A stretch of DNA of 64,000 bases from the NCBI GenBank assembly GCA_012932865.1, contig SAXG01000010.1:1-64000 (forward strand). Reading direction: 5' to 3'. A model generated the notes under the pieces. The model worked only from the letters and a program-made list of their open reading frames with translations, was not told the origin of the DNA and ran no database searches. This stretch comes from Amylostereum areolatum (taxonomy: Eukaryota > Basidiomycota > Agaricomycetes > Russulales > Stereaceae). Position numbers and translations under genes: made by a program. Of the stretch, positions 50,229 through 62,149 are shown one piece after another (the first letter of the stretch is position 1; every line of letters begins with the position of its first letter).

Positions 50229-51952
50229 GGAATACCGATTGCTCATAGCGCGGCGTTCACTGGATCTGCGGCCCATGAACTAGCGGCACATATCGAAGAC
50301 CTTGAACTCGCGAAGATTAATGAATATATCTTGTCTGCATCGGCGCGACTGGAACTATCACGCCCCGACGACTTTTGCTCGCCCCGACGCTTTTGGTGGG
50401 CAGTCTGACCCTAGACCTTTGTCGAGGTAACGCGTATCTGTCTTCTTCCGCGTAAGTAAGTGGACATTGACACTACGAAGTTTTTCTCTGGGTTTACAGG
50501 CAATGCTTATCCCCTTTGACATCCTCTTCAATATCTTATCCACCATTGGCGACGGAGCGACGCTTTCCAGTCTCTCCAGAACGTGCAAGGCGCTTCATTA
50601 TCACAGCGACCCCCACTTACTGGCACCTGGTCAAGTCTGCCTGAACAGACATGAGGACATCGTGTCCTTCTGTCGCTTCATGTTCTCGAAACACTCGTGG
50701 TCGCGCCGCTTCTCCCTCTTGCACGATTTGCAGATACTTCCCATGCTCAGCGGAAGTATAACAGAGGTTACACTGCTCGTCGCGGCACTGCTCAAACATG
50801 CCACCGCGCTGCGAAAGCTTCAGACTGTGTACCTTCTCAGCGAGTCCGATCCCGTCATTGTTGACGCGATCTGCTCCCACACCGGAATCAGAGACCTCGA
50901 TGAGCGTCGAGTTGGAGAACGGCACCGAGGAGCTATCGACGTTCGTGTCCAAGCTCAAGTCTCCTATCGAGACGCTTGACCTCTCCATATTCTCGAACGA
51001 AGATACACCGGACCCTATGGTCGCGTTATCGCCCATATCCGCATCGCTGAAAACGCTCAAGGTCGGCTCGGTCGATCTGCGAGGCGCTGTCGTCATATTC
51101 CCGAACGTCACGACCCTCCAGCTCGATATTATTGCCATGAAGGACCTCGAGCCCCTCCTCTATTCCTTCCCTAATCTCCGTCGCATAACATTCCACCACC
51201 CCACTGGAACGACGTTCGAGAAAGGGGATGCAAGGATACGCGTGAACAACCAAGCCGCCCAAAGACGCTGGCAGCGGTAGAGATCGTTGGACCTCCTCGA
51301 AGGCGCTTTACCGGCGTTATACGTGTTTGCAGTTGCCTGCGACGTCCAGCTGGTGAAGATAGCGGGGAGATTCACTCTGAATGCTCTCCCGAAGTTGCAT
51401 GCCGTCCTTCAAGACACGCGACCTTCCTCATTGACGTTACACGACGTCGACGCACGCCAAGTACACGCACCCCTCATGGGCACACTTCTCCCTCCTGCCC
51501 TCAAGATATCCCGTTTAAACCTCGTAATCAGCTTTATATGGGAAGAAACCTGCGTTGATCTCGTCCTGGTAGGGAATCCTGCCTCATTTACTAGCCTTGA
51601 CTATTGCCTGCTAACGAGGCTTCATCAGAGTCAGTTATACAATCACCTTGGCGACTATTCCATTTCCCAGTTAGACATCGAGCTGAGGTGCAAATTATGC
51701 CCTTGCCGTCGGCGAATAGGGGAAGAAGGGACAGCGAATTGCGATCCAAGCGTGCACGACAATCTATCCCTCAATGGTAATGTCCTTGTGGGCTTAGATC
51801 TGCACGTCGTGGCACATCATCTTTTCGAAAGGATAGGGGGGACGCTAGAGACGTTGCAGCTTCAAGTGTATCGCATCAACCCTTATTCAACGAGTGAAGG
51901 GTCGTGGAAAGTGATCAGAGATAGAGAGACTCGTTCGTTGGTATCGGTGTAG
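50229..51952 (+). pseudogene. F-box-like paralogue, decayed
   Basis: Aligns with 48003-49738 over its length: IEDLELAKINEYILSASARL, then an intron, IPFDILFNILSTIGDGATLS, the LRR-like middle, and an end with DRETRSLVSV. Lesions: a frame change in a C-run near 50388, another near 50900 (after SHTGIRDL), and a TAG at 51278-51280 where copy 1 has the Trp of QRWRSLD. All three separate good homology on both sides. The last exon after about 51630 (QLYNHLGDYSISQLDIEL) is in good order. Confidence 0.8.
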
Positions 51953-52244
51953 AATATTGTGTTGTACACAACATTGGCCTATGTATGACGGCATGTTCAG
52001 CATGATGTTGGCACATATAGCGTCCGAAACGCATCGGTAGATATTGTTGAAACCCAACAACGAACGGTTCAAAGGCGACTCCTGCCATGATCGTAGGAGT
52101 ACTACTCCAGAAGCGACGGAATACGTTTCATTTTTGGGTCAAGGGCTTCGAGGGGCTTGGGATGGCAAATAAACAGAAATACAGTACATAGCGTAGCACG
52201 TACAGACAGGTCCGGAGAGCATCAAAAATGGCAAACAACAACAT
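51953..52244. other. Intergenic
   Basis: Convergent 3' ends of the F-box pseudogene and Arp4. Nothing recognised. Confidence 0.35.
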
Positions 52245-52532
52245 CAGGAAAAACCTCCCTTACTAAAAATCTACTAATTAGAGGGGGACCTTCCTAATTC
52301 CCTGTTCCCGCTGCCAACCTGCAAGGCACTACGTCAACGTAGGTCCCTGTCACCCTTCTGGCCTCAACTATGTATTTGAAGTGCAAATATGAGGTCAATG
52401 TCGACGACGGTGCATCGAAATGTGTACGGGGTTTTGTGAGAATAGAGCCCGTTAGTTCACTTTAGGAAGGTCCCCCTCTAACTAGCGCTAATTTGCTGGA
52501 TTTGTTGATTTTAGTAAGGGAGGTTTTTCCTG
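52245..52532. mobile_element. 288-bp MITE in the Arp4 3' region
   Basis: Starts CAGGAAAAACCTCCCTTACT and ends with its reverse complement (24 bp, then a second inverted block TTAGAGGGGGACCTTCCTAA near each end). The flanking AT on both sides may be part of the repeat or a 2-bp target. No coding capacity. It ends 14 bp from the Arp4 stop codon, so it probably forms most of that 3' UTR. Confidence 0.8.
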
Positions 52533-52546
52533 ATGAAGCAGCTCCA

Positions 52547-54380
52547 TTATTTGCAACGCTGAGCCACGATGGCTTTTCCATGTTCCTGTTGTGCGCATTG
52601 TCGTTGAGTTACAGACAGGATGTGCAAGGTAAGATGAGAGCAAACGTACCTGCCATTCTTCTCGACTGATCCACAGCTGGTGGAACGTCCCCAGACTCGC
52701 TAGAATGCTCCCGCCGAGCCAGCCTCCAAACCGACGCTCCGTAGGATTTCCAGGTGCGTGAATTTTGACTTGCTGTGGACCGAAAACGGAGTAACGTGGG
52801 AGGGTGATTTAAGTGGCTTCAAACTGGTGAGAAGGGCAGAGGGTGTTACATACCTGCTGAAGATGACGCGAGAGCTCGTTGTTGAGTCTCTCTCCGAGAC
52901 CGGCGAACAGGCTACCGCCCCCGGAAAGGACGATGTTGTTGAGCAGGACGCCTCGCATGTCTGGGTCGCAGGCGGAGAGCGCTTGCGTAATCAAGGCGGG
53001 GAGGGTACGAGGGAGGTGTGGGTTCGATGCCTGGATCCGTAACGAACGTTAGACGTTTTAGAAGGAAGCGGAAGAAAAGAGAGGACAGACGGCAAGGTCG
53101 CGTGAGTGCGTGAAGAAGAGTTCGCCGACTTGGAAACGTTCGGGGCCGAAGTACGTGCTAAAGCCGGTGGCGAACTCGTACTGTTTTGGTGGGCGTGCAG
53201 CCGCTTGTCTGCCTAGTATGAGGTCGTACTTTTGAAAAAAGGTCGGAAACAAGCTTACTGGTCGTTCCAACCTTGGTCGAGCACGCCTGCGACGCTCTGG
53301 ATCCACTCTTCAACTTCGTGAGCCTCATAATAAGCCATCAAGCTAGAGGTGGTTTTTGCGACGCGGTCTTCGCGAAGGGTGAATATCGGCGCCCGGCCAG
53401 GATCCCCTGGCTGCAGTAGATACCAGTCAACTAAGGCCCACAAAACGAGTGGTTTCGACCGCGCACCGTCCTGCTTGCGATGAGATGGTGGGAAAGAAGC
53501 TGAATGCCCGGGCGATTGTGCGTAGGGGTGGTAAGGATATGTCTTGCTTGTGCTTGAACTAGTTGGGGAAGAGCGGAATGGACGAGGCCTGACGAAAGTT
53601 GACCCGGCATTCAGTGATCAGTCATATGTCAAAGCTAACCAACCGAACCTTTCCTCAAAACAAAACCGTCGACCACGGGGGTTACGCTTGCGGTTGATTG
53701 ACCGATGTCAATTACTAAGGCAGAGCCCTTTCCTGCTGCAAATCTATGAAAGCCTGCGCTATAAGGGTCGATTGATTAAGGCGGAGGAAGGTGACCTACG
53801 CATTCAGCACACTGGTGTTGGCAATATAGAAGGCCGGCACTTGGAATTCTTCAAACATAATCTCCGCCAAACGCTCGCGGTTCTCAGGCGTGTTCCATGC
53901 TGGCTCTGTCATAAGGACAGGGTGTTCCTCGGGCTGGCAGCGCATCACGTCGCGCAGGGCATGCGAGATAAGTGGCGGGATGGCGTCGAAGTCGCTGACT
54001 TAGGGAAGACACAGAGTCAGAGAGTGTGAGGTGCACAAAATATCGACGGAGACGTACTAATTCCATGTTGTATGGGGTTCGCGATGTGCATGTCCGCCCG
54101 CCATATTGAAGGGCCGTGTTGGCCAATGAACATCTTGGTTTCGGGCTTCGCAGGCGTTTCACCATCGTCTGCCATGGATATGTCGGCATCGGGAGGCGGT
54201 TGTATGAAGCCGTGAGAGGTAGGAATAACGGCCTTCGGTGTATCGTCTCCTGCATAACCAGCGCGAACGGTCGAAGTTCCGATGTCCACAACGAGCGCGG
54301 ATACTTCATCTAGAGAAACGTGAGCAGAAAGAACGTTGGAGAGGTTGAAATAAAACAGGACCTCCGCCGTATTGAACCAT
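52547..54380 (-). CDS. ARP4: Actin-related protein 4 (Arp4)
   Basis: The first exon (54380-54362, MVQYGG) joins [23 protein letters not shown], the actin-fold phosphate loop 1. Later exons give a short acidic insert ([19 protein letters not shown]), [26 protein letters not shown] sequence, [13 protein letters not shown] (phosphate loop 2), [20 protein letters not shown] and a C-terminal exon [12 protein letters not shown] ending at TAA 52549-52547. Arp4 is a nuclear actin-like subunit of NuA4, SWR1 and INO80 chromatin complexes. Introns are regular and I see no lesion. A loop around 53440-53560 (Ser/Tyr/His-rich) is longer than in actin, as usual for Arp4. Confidence 0.88.
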
Positions 54381-54620
54381 GGCGCTGGATGCGTAGATGT
54401 ATGAGAGCTGAGTCGCGACGCGCGTTGCCTGAAGCTTGACTTGAAGTCAACCCGAAAGAACCAAGTTCACCGACGCGTTGCCCGATCCAATCGACATCGT
54501 GAGAGCATCACAATTGATGGTCACGTGCCATTTCCCCGCCGGGTCGTGAGAACACCGAAATTTGGGACGCGAAAGTTGCGTGAAGGCAGAACGCGACTGT
54601 TTTCATTCTATCCGTTCGCC
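54381..54620. promoter_or_regulatory. Shared promoter of Arp4 and ERB1
   Basis: 240 bp between divergent start codons of two essential nuclear genes. No TATA box seen. Confidence 0.5.
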
Positions 54621-57277
54621 ATGGCCACCACGCTCAGGACGTCGCACAAAAAGCGCAAGCAACTAGTTCCCGATGACTCTGAACAGAGTGATGCCGAGTC
54701 AATACCCGAATTTGGCCTCGAGATGCTTAGCGACGAAGAAGAAGGCAATGTTGGCCCAGACTCGGACGGAGAGGACATTGATGACTTTCCGGAAATCGAC
54801 GCTCGCTCGGATAGTGACGATGGTGACGCAACGGACGGAGAGGCGGAGGACGAGGATGAGGATGAGAGCGAGGACGAAATCGAGGGCGAAGAGGATGGGG
54901 ACGAGGATCTCAGTGCCGAGGAGGATACCGACGACGACATGCAAATATTCCCAAAAGCAAAAACTATCATCTCGGACATTACTGGTCAGCCGAAGAAGGT
55001 CTACCCAGAGATTGAACCAGACTACGATTCCGATTCATCTACGGAAGATGTGCGTGAATTCTTTCTGTGCTCTCCCGTTTGACACCCATACGTCCTGCAG
55101 GCACCCAATCGCGTAGGCAATATACCAATGCACTGGTACGACGATCTGCCTCATGTCGGCTATGATGTTAATGGCAAGAAAGTGCTAAAACCCGCACGCG
55201 GTGACGAGCTCGACAAGTTTTTGCAGACTGTCGATGACCCCTCTGCATGGTTTGTCTACATCTGCTCCATATTGATATTGAGCTCCTTCCTGACTTCGTG
55301 ACTTCAGGACATCAGCCTTTGATAAGAATGTCCAAATGGACAAACCCCTCACTGCCGAGGAGCTGGATATTATTCGCCGTCTTCAGGCTCATGAAAATCC
55401 GGATGCAAACTACAATCCCTATGAACCAACGATCGAGTGGTTTACGGGGAAGGGCAAAGAGGAAGTCATGCCTTTGTCTGCGGCCCCGGAACCCAAGAGG
55501 AGATGGGTGCCCAGTAAATGGGAAAAGCAGAAGGTATGTTCCCACTTGATCCTCCAAGACCGAATTACTCAAAGTTCGCTCCAGGTTATGAAGATCGTTC
55601 GTGCCATCCGTCAGGGACGCATAGTGCCCGCAAAACCAAAAACCGCTTCCACCCGGCTTCAATTCTACGCCATCTGGAATGAAGACCCGTCCACCCATAT
55701 CCCCCCTCTCCCTGCGCCAAAGCCCCGCCTCCCTACCCACGCCGAGTCGTACAATCCTCCAGAGGAATATCTTCCGACAGAGGAAGAGCGTAAGGACTGG
55801 GAAGAGACTGAAAACGAGGACCGCGAACGGAATTTCCTTCCGCAAAAATATCCCTCCCTCCGCCTTGTCCCTGCGTACGATCAGTTCATTCAGGAGCGAT
55901 TCAGTCGTCAGCTGGATCTCTACCTGGCCCCGCGCATACAACGTGCAAAGCTCAACATCGACCCTAACAGCCTTATCCCAAAGCTGCCCAGTCCCAGCAG
56001 TTTACGCCCCTTCCCCACTTATCGTTCGCTGCAGTTCCACCATACGAGAGGTCGGGTTCGCTGCTTAAGTGTCAGCCCAGACGGCGCTTGGGTTGCCAGT
56101 GCTGACGAAGAGGGGATTGTCAGTCTGTGGGAAGTGAACGTCGGGCGAGAGGTAAAGCGCTGGACACTGGGTGAGCAGGTTGGATCCATCGAGTGGTGTC
56201 CACGAACAGATGTTAGCTTCTTCCTGGTCGGGACGTAAGTTTTCTGGAAGTATCCCCTTCTAGAGTCCTGTCTAACATCCTTGCAGTGAGGACAAGCTGC
56301 GGTTTATCCTTCCCCCCAATTTGCCTGCAGCCATTCTTGTAACGACTCAAAATCTTTTGGCACCCGCAACACTTCCCCCAGCTCCAGCGACGCCATCTCC
56401 TGTGAAGTGGTCAAATCCCCCGAACGCTCTCACAACAGATGACCCTATCCTTACGATCGCTCTTCCACCTTCATCAGGCGTTCCTAAGAATATCGGCTGG
56501 CATCGTAAGGGCGACTATTTCTCCACAGTTGGTAAGTGATTTTTTGCTTCCTGGTTCAACGCCGATGCTTACCGTCCCTCAGCAAGTGGAGAAGGCCAGG
56601 GTGGCGTTTGGATTCACCAAATCTCGCGCCGGCACTCGCAGGCACCGTTCAAGAAAATCAAGGGCTCAGTGCAGCTCGTCCTTTTCCATCCATCAAAACC
56701 TCACTTCTTTGTTGCGGTCCGTTTCTGTTTTCTGCTTTTTTTGCTGGTGCACGAATTAAGTCTCAACGACAGACCCAACGATATGTTCGCGTGTACAACC
56801 TTGCGGAGCAGAAACTGTTGAAGACTCTGCAACCGGGCATACGTTGGATCTCCTCCATGGACGTACATCCTTCTGGCGATCATCTCATCGTTGGTGGATA
56901 CGACCGTAAACTATGTTGGTTTGATTTGGAACTCAGTGACAAGCCTTACAAAATTATGCGGTAAGTTCCTCTAGTCAAACCTTTCCCCTGCATAACTGAC
57001 TTTCACTTTTAGCTATCACTCTCGGGCTATCCGTTCACTGCACTTCCATCCCACGTACCCCCTCTTTGCATCTTCATCCGACGATGGCTCTATCCAGATC
57101 TTCCACGCACGCGTGTACAGCGATCTGATGACCGATCCTCTCGTTGTACCGCTGAAGATTCTCCGGGGACACAATGTCAAGGACGGCCTTGGCGTTTTAC
57201 AGGTGAAATGGGTCCCGCGGCAGCCGTGGCTGGTCAGTGCGGGTGCGGATAGCAGTGTTGCTGTATGGTCACCTTGA
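54621..57277 (+). CDS. ERB1: Ribosome biogenesis protein ERB1 (BOP1)
   Basis: The start [14 protein letters not shown] is followed by a long Asp/Glu tract (54735-54935). The BOP1 N-terminal domain comes next ([79 protein letters not shown]). WD40 repeats follow ([59 protein letters not shown]) to [14 protein letters not shown] and TGA 57275-57277. About eight short introns keep frame throughout. ERB1 is part of the PeBoW complex (with Nop7 and Ytm1) for 27S pre-rRNA processing and 60S assembly in the nucleolus. No lesions. Confidence 0.92.
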
Positions 57278-57289
57278 TGGAGGGCAATC

Positions 57290-57309
57290 GCGACCGTACG
57301 TACGGTCGC
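57290..57309. other. Perfect 20-bp palindrome after ERB1
   Basis: GCGACCGTACGTACGGTCGC, 12 nt downstream of the stop codon. It could be a hairpin in the 3' UTR or a protein-binding dyad. Confidence 0.6.
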
Positions 57310-57759
57310 ATGTACCGTCTTTTTCTGCCAATGTTATTCCTTCGATCCACTCCAGTGGATCACATGTACCCAATACAGCAGTCGGAACCATCGGCGACGA
57401 AACTTGGTCGTTAATTGTGATCCGTCAGCTACTAAATCAGCATGCTTGCCAGTTCCGCTGTCTGTTTCCACCATGGATACAATCGGTCCGTCGCCGTTCC
57501 ACAATCCCAGGATCAAACGCCGCCACGAATGACAGACTCTTTTTCTTCTGTCCATTCATCATTTTTCGCACGGGACACGCGGCTAACCTGCGCAGACGGC
57601 GGAACAGTGCGGGTTAGGGGGGGGAAGCTACAGTTCCGACATATTCACCCTCGTCATTGTCCAGCGAGTAAAAGGGATGCGCGGTGGTCTGCTTTGAGCG
57701 TTTATTTCTTCCCCTCACCGTGTTTACCTGGTTCTGGATTCGGGACCAGTAGTATTGAG
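57310..57759. other. Intergenic
   Basis: 3' region of ERB1 and leader of the next gene. Nothing else recognised. Confidence 0.3.
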
Positions 57760-58975
57760 ATGGTCAGTTGGACGGATCCAGCCCTTGAGGCGGCCAACAT
57801 GCGTATGCTCTTCGCCTGCAGTTTCTCGACAAAATATTTCTGACGAAGCCAGGATCTAGGTGCTCTTGGGAACGTCGTCGCTGCATTTTTCAGTTTGTAT
57901 GGCTGGGAGCTATTCCAGACGTGCGAATTCGAGTGGTCCTTGCTCAAGGGGCGGCGGAAGTTTCACTGGTCTTTGGTATGCCATGCATGCATCTCTCGTT
58001 CGCTATCCTTCCCAACATAATACTTGCAGGGTGAGCCACTTCCCCATGCCGGTGCATAACCTTGTTGTCTTACCCAACCCTCAGTTTTCTTCCTCGGCTT
58101 GTCGATACACGACCTTTTGGGCGCTTTTTGCAATGTCCGCTGCCTCTCTTGTATTTCAGGGAAGATGAGGTAGAGCTGAACATGACTTGTAGATTGGTCT
58201 TGGTTTCTACTCACCAGATGGTGTGTACTCATGTCCCAGTACAATGACGATGCGTTGACGATGGGCTTCACAGGTTCATTGCGAGGCCGGTTTCATGCCG
58301 CTATCTGTGCTGCTAAGAGACTATCTGACATCATCTTCTACTCTAGGCAGCTACATACATTCAGTGTGGTATGTCTCCCCGACTCTCCCGTAGCTCTTCC
58401 CCCGTTTTCACGTTCGCAAAGGTCACGGGAAACTTCGCAGTTCTGACAGCGTCGACGTCCCTTATGTTAAGAACGTAAGTACCTACATGCCCGTATGTCG
58501 TCGACTTCATGGCTAGAGTTTAATGAATAGGATACACGGCTGGAGACGGCATGCCGGTCCACTAACGTGCCTAATCCTGGTGATGTGTCTCGTCCACTGG
58601 GGTCTCCTCCTGCGCGCGGGGTTCGCGACACGCGCTACCTGGAGCGCGAGTGACAGCGCCTGCGTTCTCACTTCCACTGATTCCCTTTTCCTTCAGCTGG
58701 GTTTCTGGTCCAGTGAGCTTCCACTGCTTCTCCTTTGTAGACGAATCCGCGCTAATGATACCTTTATCCCAGCGATGCTGTTCTATCTCGCCGTCGTGGC
58801 CCTGATGATTATACGGACCGCTAACCCTGACCTCCGGACTTTGCTGTTCACGGACGGATTGGCGTTCTACGCCGTGCCTGTGGTCGTTAATGTCCTCCCT
58901 GCGGTACGCGTTTTCGTGGCCGAATTTCTTTTGATAAACTCAGCTCAGGCCATCTACAGGTTTTTGGTGCACTGA
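57760..58975 (+). CDS. Multi-pass membrane protein of a basidiomycete family, uncertain model
   Basis: The start MVSWTDPALEAANMRMLFAC, the exon with LYGWELFQTCEFEWSLLKGR and KFHWSL (family: WEF..LDFDWEFI.GRRKFRWPL), CRYTTFWALFAM, FAKVTGNFAVLTASTSLMLR, HGWRRHAGPLTCLILVMCLV and LLFTDGLAFYAVPVVVN follow the order of a seven-helix-like family frequent in agaricomycetes. The exons between 58140 and 58400 are hard to join: a frame change near 58160 or an unusual splice is needed, and the part after 58700 is shorter than usual. It may be a decaying gene. Function unknown. Confidence 0.5.
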
Positions 58976-59897
58976 ATCTAAATCGTACGCCACATACATA
59001 CTCTACCTACATCGATGTTGGCTGACCATTGTGCGTGTGTTCAGCTGTTATGGACATGTACGTGCGATTACCCTAGACGCTTGAACCCGCTTCTCTAACA
59101 CCATCTACACCCAAGCATCTTCGCCGTGAGCCAAAATCAACCCCTCTTCTCATAGTCAGACCGTTGAACCTGCTCCTCCGCGTTCCGTAGATCCCAGCCT
59201 GCACCCTATCGTACGCTCCTTCCCGATATCCACGGGAACAGACTGACGAATATCGAGAAAGGACGATGGCCGTGTGCCGCACCACCATCCACCTCCCAGA
59301 GCTAGCCTCACATGTTCCTGTGAGCATCTTGGGAAGCCTCCGCCGCACCCGAACCGCGAGCCGCCTGTCGTTACGTCCGCCCGAGATCATGATCAACAGA
59401 GAGCAGATCGTGAAAAGGGATGGAAGGTGAGCTCGTGGCTTCTAAGCATAAGTAGGAGTATTTGCCGTGGCTAACTGGGATGGTGTGCATTTGTCTGGGC
59501 GGCAGTCCAACTGTCAGTCGCTTCCCGGGACTAATAGGGAGGGACTCGACGGGCTTGTCGCTCAATTTGTAGTGGGCTGGCCAACTGGGGGCGCAGGTAC
59601 ATGGGTGTTTATTTTGCTTGGACTATGGACCTGTATTTAGGACGTTACGAGTGGATTTGTCTATACCCATTGGATGCCGAAAGCGATCGTTCATCGTTCA
59701 TCTCCACGCTCCACTGACCTTGACGAAGGTCAAACCTGCGTAAACTAGGTTCAGAATAGGGATCACAACACATTGACCATACAATCGAGGCGTGAGCAGA
59801 CCCAGAACGAAACCGATGATGCGTGCTATGTAATCGAGAACACAAATGAAACGGAGAGAAAAAATGTGGCGAGTCGAGCAGCCAGGAAAGAAACCCG
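58976..59897. other. Intergenic, no recognised gene
   Basis: A minus-strand open stretch at 59850-59698 codes for two hydrophobic segments (LDYIARIIGFVLGLL; VVIPILNLVYAGLTF) and could be an exon of an unknown membrane protein, but I cannot build a gene around it. Confidence 0.3.
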
Positions 59898-60551
59898 TCA
59901 TCGACGCCGTTGCGATTTCCCCGATTTCCTGCGCGCAGCGACGAAGCCCTGCCTGTTCATCCCCCGCGCCTTCGGTCGCGGCGCCATCCCTTTCGACGCC
60001 CTCCACTGCTCCCGACGTGACTCTCTCGGGCCGTGCGTCGAAACCTTGGTAGCCGACGATGGAGCGGTGCCGTCTACATCCATCGTATCTGCAGCCGAAG
60101 AAAAAAAATACATGAGCGGGGGACTATGGGAAGCGACGATGCAGGCGAACGGACCTGTGGTCGTTTCCGGTTGCTCTGCAGGAATGTCTTCTGCAAAGGA
60201 GAGAGGCAGAGGTCAGCGAGTGTGCTGCACATCGCTCGGTTCCGATCGTCGGAGGGCACGGTCGTGGTGCGAAGCGGAGGCAAAAGGTGCACAGGAGCTG
60301 AAGAGCTCCATGGTGCCCGGATCGACGTCCTGGGGATCGAGCAGTCCGAAGCACGCGAACCAGCACCAACCTGCGATATCGTCCCCGTCCTCGCTCCCTT
60401 CCTCTTGCTTGGGTGCCTCCTCCTCCGTGAGCGCGACCAGTTTTGCGTTGAGGCGCTGCAGACGAGCGGCCTCCGATGCGGCGTACACGCCCTCCTCGCG
60501 TTTTTTCGCGCGGAAGGACCGTTTGACTTTTGAGCGCATTGATTTGGCCAT
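59898..60551 (-). CDS. DUF2423 (YBL028C-like) protein
   Basis: Three exons. The first starts MAKSMRSKVKRSFRAKKREE at 60551, the DUF2423 signature, continues AARLQRLNAKLVALTEEEAP, and ends in an acidic stretch. The first intron (GTTGGT..TTTGCAG, about 60370-60195) is long for the window. The last exon (DTMDVDGTAPSSA ... ARGMNRQGFVAARRKSGKSQ) is basic and ends at TGA 59900-59898. The yeast homologue is a small nucleolar protein linked to pre-ribosomes. Total about 130 residues, as expected. Divergent from bL19m. Confidence 0.8.
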
Positions 60552-60831
60552 TGCTGTTTATTCGCTTGCGTAGGGGTTTTTGGGGGTTGTCTGGGTGCGA
60601 CGGGGGTGGTTGGGGGGAAGGAGAGGTGTGGTGGTGCGTGCAGAAGGAATAAGGAAAAGGAGCTCGACTCGGATGGACTCGACGAAAAGCAAGTCGCCTG
60701 ACTAAGCCCGTCCGCGCGCTTCACCCGTCGCGGTCTTTGACGCGACTCTTCCTCATCGCGAACAGCAACGTCCACCATGCTTCCCCCGATGCTTGCGAGC
60801 AGCGGCTAAAACCGTCTCCACCGCCAGGACA
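60552..60831. promoter_or_regulatory. Shared promoter of DUF2423 gene and bL19m
   Basis: 280 bp between divergent starts of two ribosome-related genes. An upstream ATG at 60777 opens a 10-codon frame (MLPPMLASSG) ahead of bL19m and may be a short upstream ORF. Confidence 0.4.
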
Positions 60832-61434
60832 ATGGCCACCGCCACCTTCGACTACCCATATTCCAAAGTCGCCATCATCCCGTCCGCCCCCAAGGACCCC
60901 CCTCCTCCGGCTCTGCTCCGGGGCAAGGGTCTCATGGCGTACCTGCAACAGACGCTCCCCTCGTCCGAAAAGATGCAGTGGATGACGACCTACTTCGCGC
61001 GGAACCACCCCGACCGTCTGCGCCCGGGCTCGGTGCTGACGGTGACGCTCGCGCACGCGCCGACGACGTTCTCGGGCGTGCTCATCTCCGTGCGACGGCG
61101 CGGGCCCGACACGTCCTTCGTGCTGCGCAACGTCGTGCAGCGCACGGGCGTGGAGATGCAGTTTTTTGTCAACTCGCCGCACGTGAAGGAGATCAAGGTC
61201 GTGTCGCGCACGGGCAGGGGCGAGGTGGACAAGTCGAAGCGGACGAAGAAGGCGAAGCTGTTCTTCTTGAGGGACTCAGCCCGAGAAGATGACTGCGATT
61301 GCGGCTGGGGCGAGACGATGAAGGGCTTGGATTGGTACGTCGGTTGGTGTCTACGAACTGTGACGAAGGGCTCATGTGCGTCTGCATTCATTGTGCAGCT
61401 GCCGTACACATACACACACCTCATCCGCATATAA
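60832..61434 (+). CDS. Mitochondrial ribosomal protein bL19m (Img1-like), altered C-terminus
   Basis: The start MATATFDYPYSKVAIIPSAP is the first ATG in frame. The frame is open further upstream without an ATG, so a targeting sequence might be spliced on. The bL19 fold is clear: GLMAYLQQTLP, NHPDRLRPGSVLTVTLAHAP, FSGVLISVRRRGPDTSFVLR, GVEMQFFVNSPHVKEIKVV, KKAKLFFLRD. After FFLRDS the family end (PEKMTAIAAG-like) is encoded one frame on, ending at TGA 61319-61321. The present frame instead runs 40 further codons to 61434. Dropping one G near 61278 would restore the usual end, so a one-base insertion, real or error, is likely. Large-subunit protein of the mitoribosome. Confidence 0.8.
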   Translation: MATATFDYPYSKVAIIPSAPKDPPPPALLRGKGLMAYLQQTLPSSEKMQWMTTYFARNHPDRLRPGSVLTVTLAHAPTTFSGVLISVRRRGPDTSFVLRNVVQRTGVEMQFFVNSPHVKEIKVVSRTGRGEVDKSKRTKKAKLFFLRDSAREDDCDCGWGETMKGLDWYVGWCLRTVTKGSCASAFIVQLPYTYTHLIRI

Positions 61435-62149
61435 TTCTTATTCGACCGGAAGAATTGATTCTGTTCCTCCTGCTCATTTATCCTGCGTGCAAGGACACCG
61501 TGCATTCGTGCAGAGGGTGGCTAACATGACCGTATGCGAAGTTGCCAGTGTCCAAAATTCAAGAAGGTGTACGTGCTACAATGGTGCGACATGGGACAGA
61601 CGGCAAACATCCATGGTCAAGCTTTCCACAACAATCAAGCTTAGCTCAACGCAGCGTCGGTTCTGTCATGGTTAGATGACCCTTGACTCTGACCTCGTCG
61701 TCCTCATCGGTGGGAGACCTATAACTAGGCTCATGACGACGGAGCGACTGCCACTTTTTCATGTTTCATCTCATCGATGTTATACGCCTCTTTTGCTGAG
61801 GGAAGGCCGCTGGGACTGTTTACTGGCTCTACTTACTTGGCCAACCGAGTAGAGGTACATGCTGTTACAGCTAAGCGTGATATGTACACTAGCGAACAAT
61901 TGAATCCCAAAAGGTGAAAGCAGGTTGCTTGACTTGTAGCAATGCTGGAGTACGTGCCGGGCGGCGTGGACGTTTGTGGGAGGGGCCGAGTCGGCGGGAT
62001 GCCGGAAAAGGCGAGCGCAGCGGGGTTGATTGCAATTTCGCATTTCGCATCTTGCAGCGTTCACACCCACTCCCTCTCAGTGCTCGGCAGGTGCGCCGTC
62101 CCTCCTCTCCTCTCCTCTCAAGTGCCCGGTCGCACTCTTTTCTCCTTCC
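61435..62149. other. Intergenic
   Basis: No gene seen; the last 80 nt are CT-rich ahead of the next start. Confidence 0.35.
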
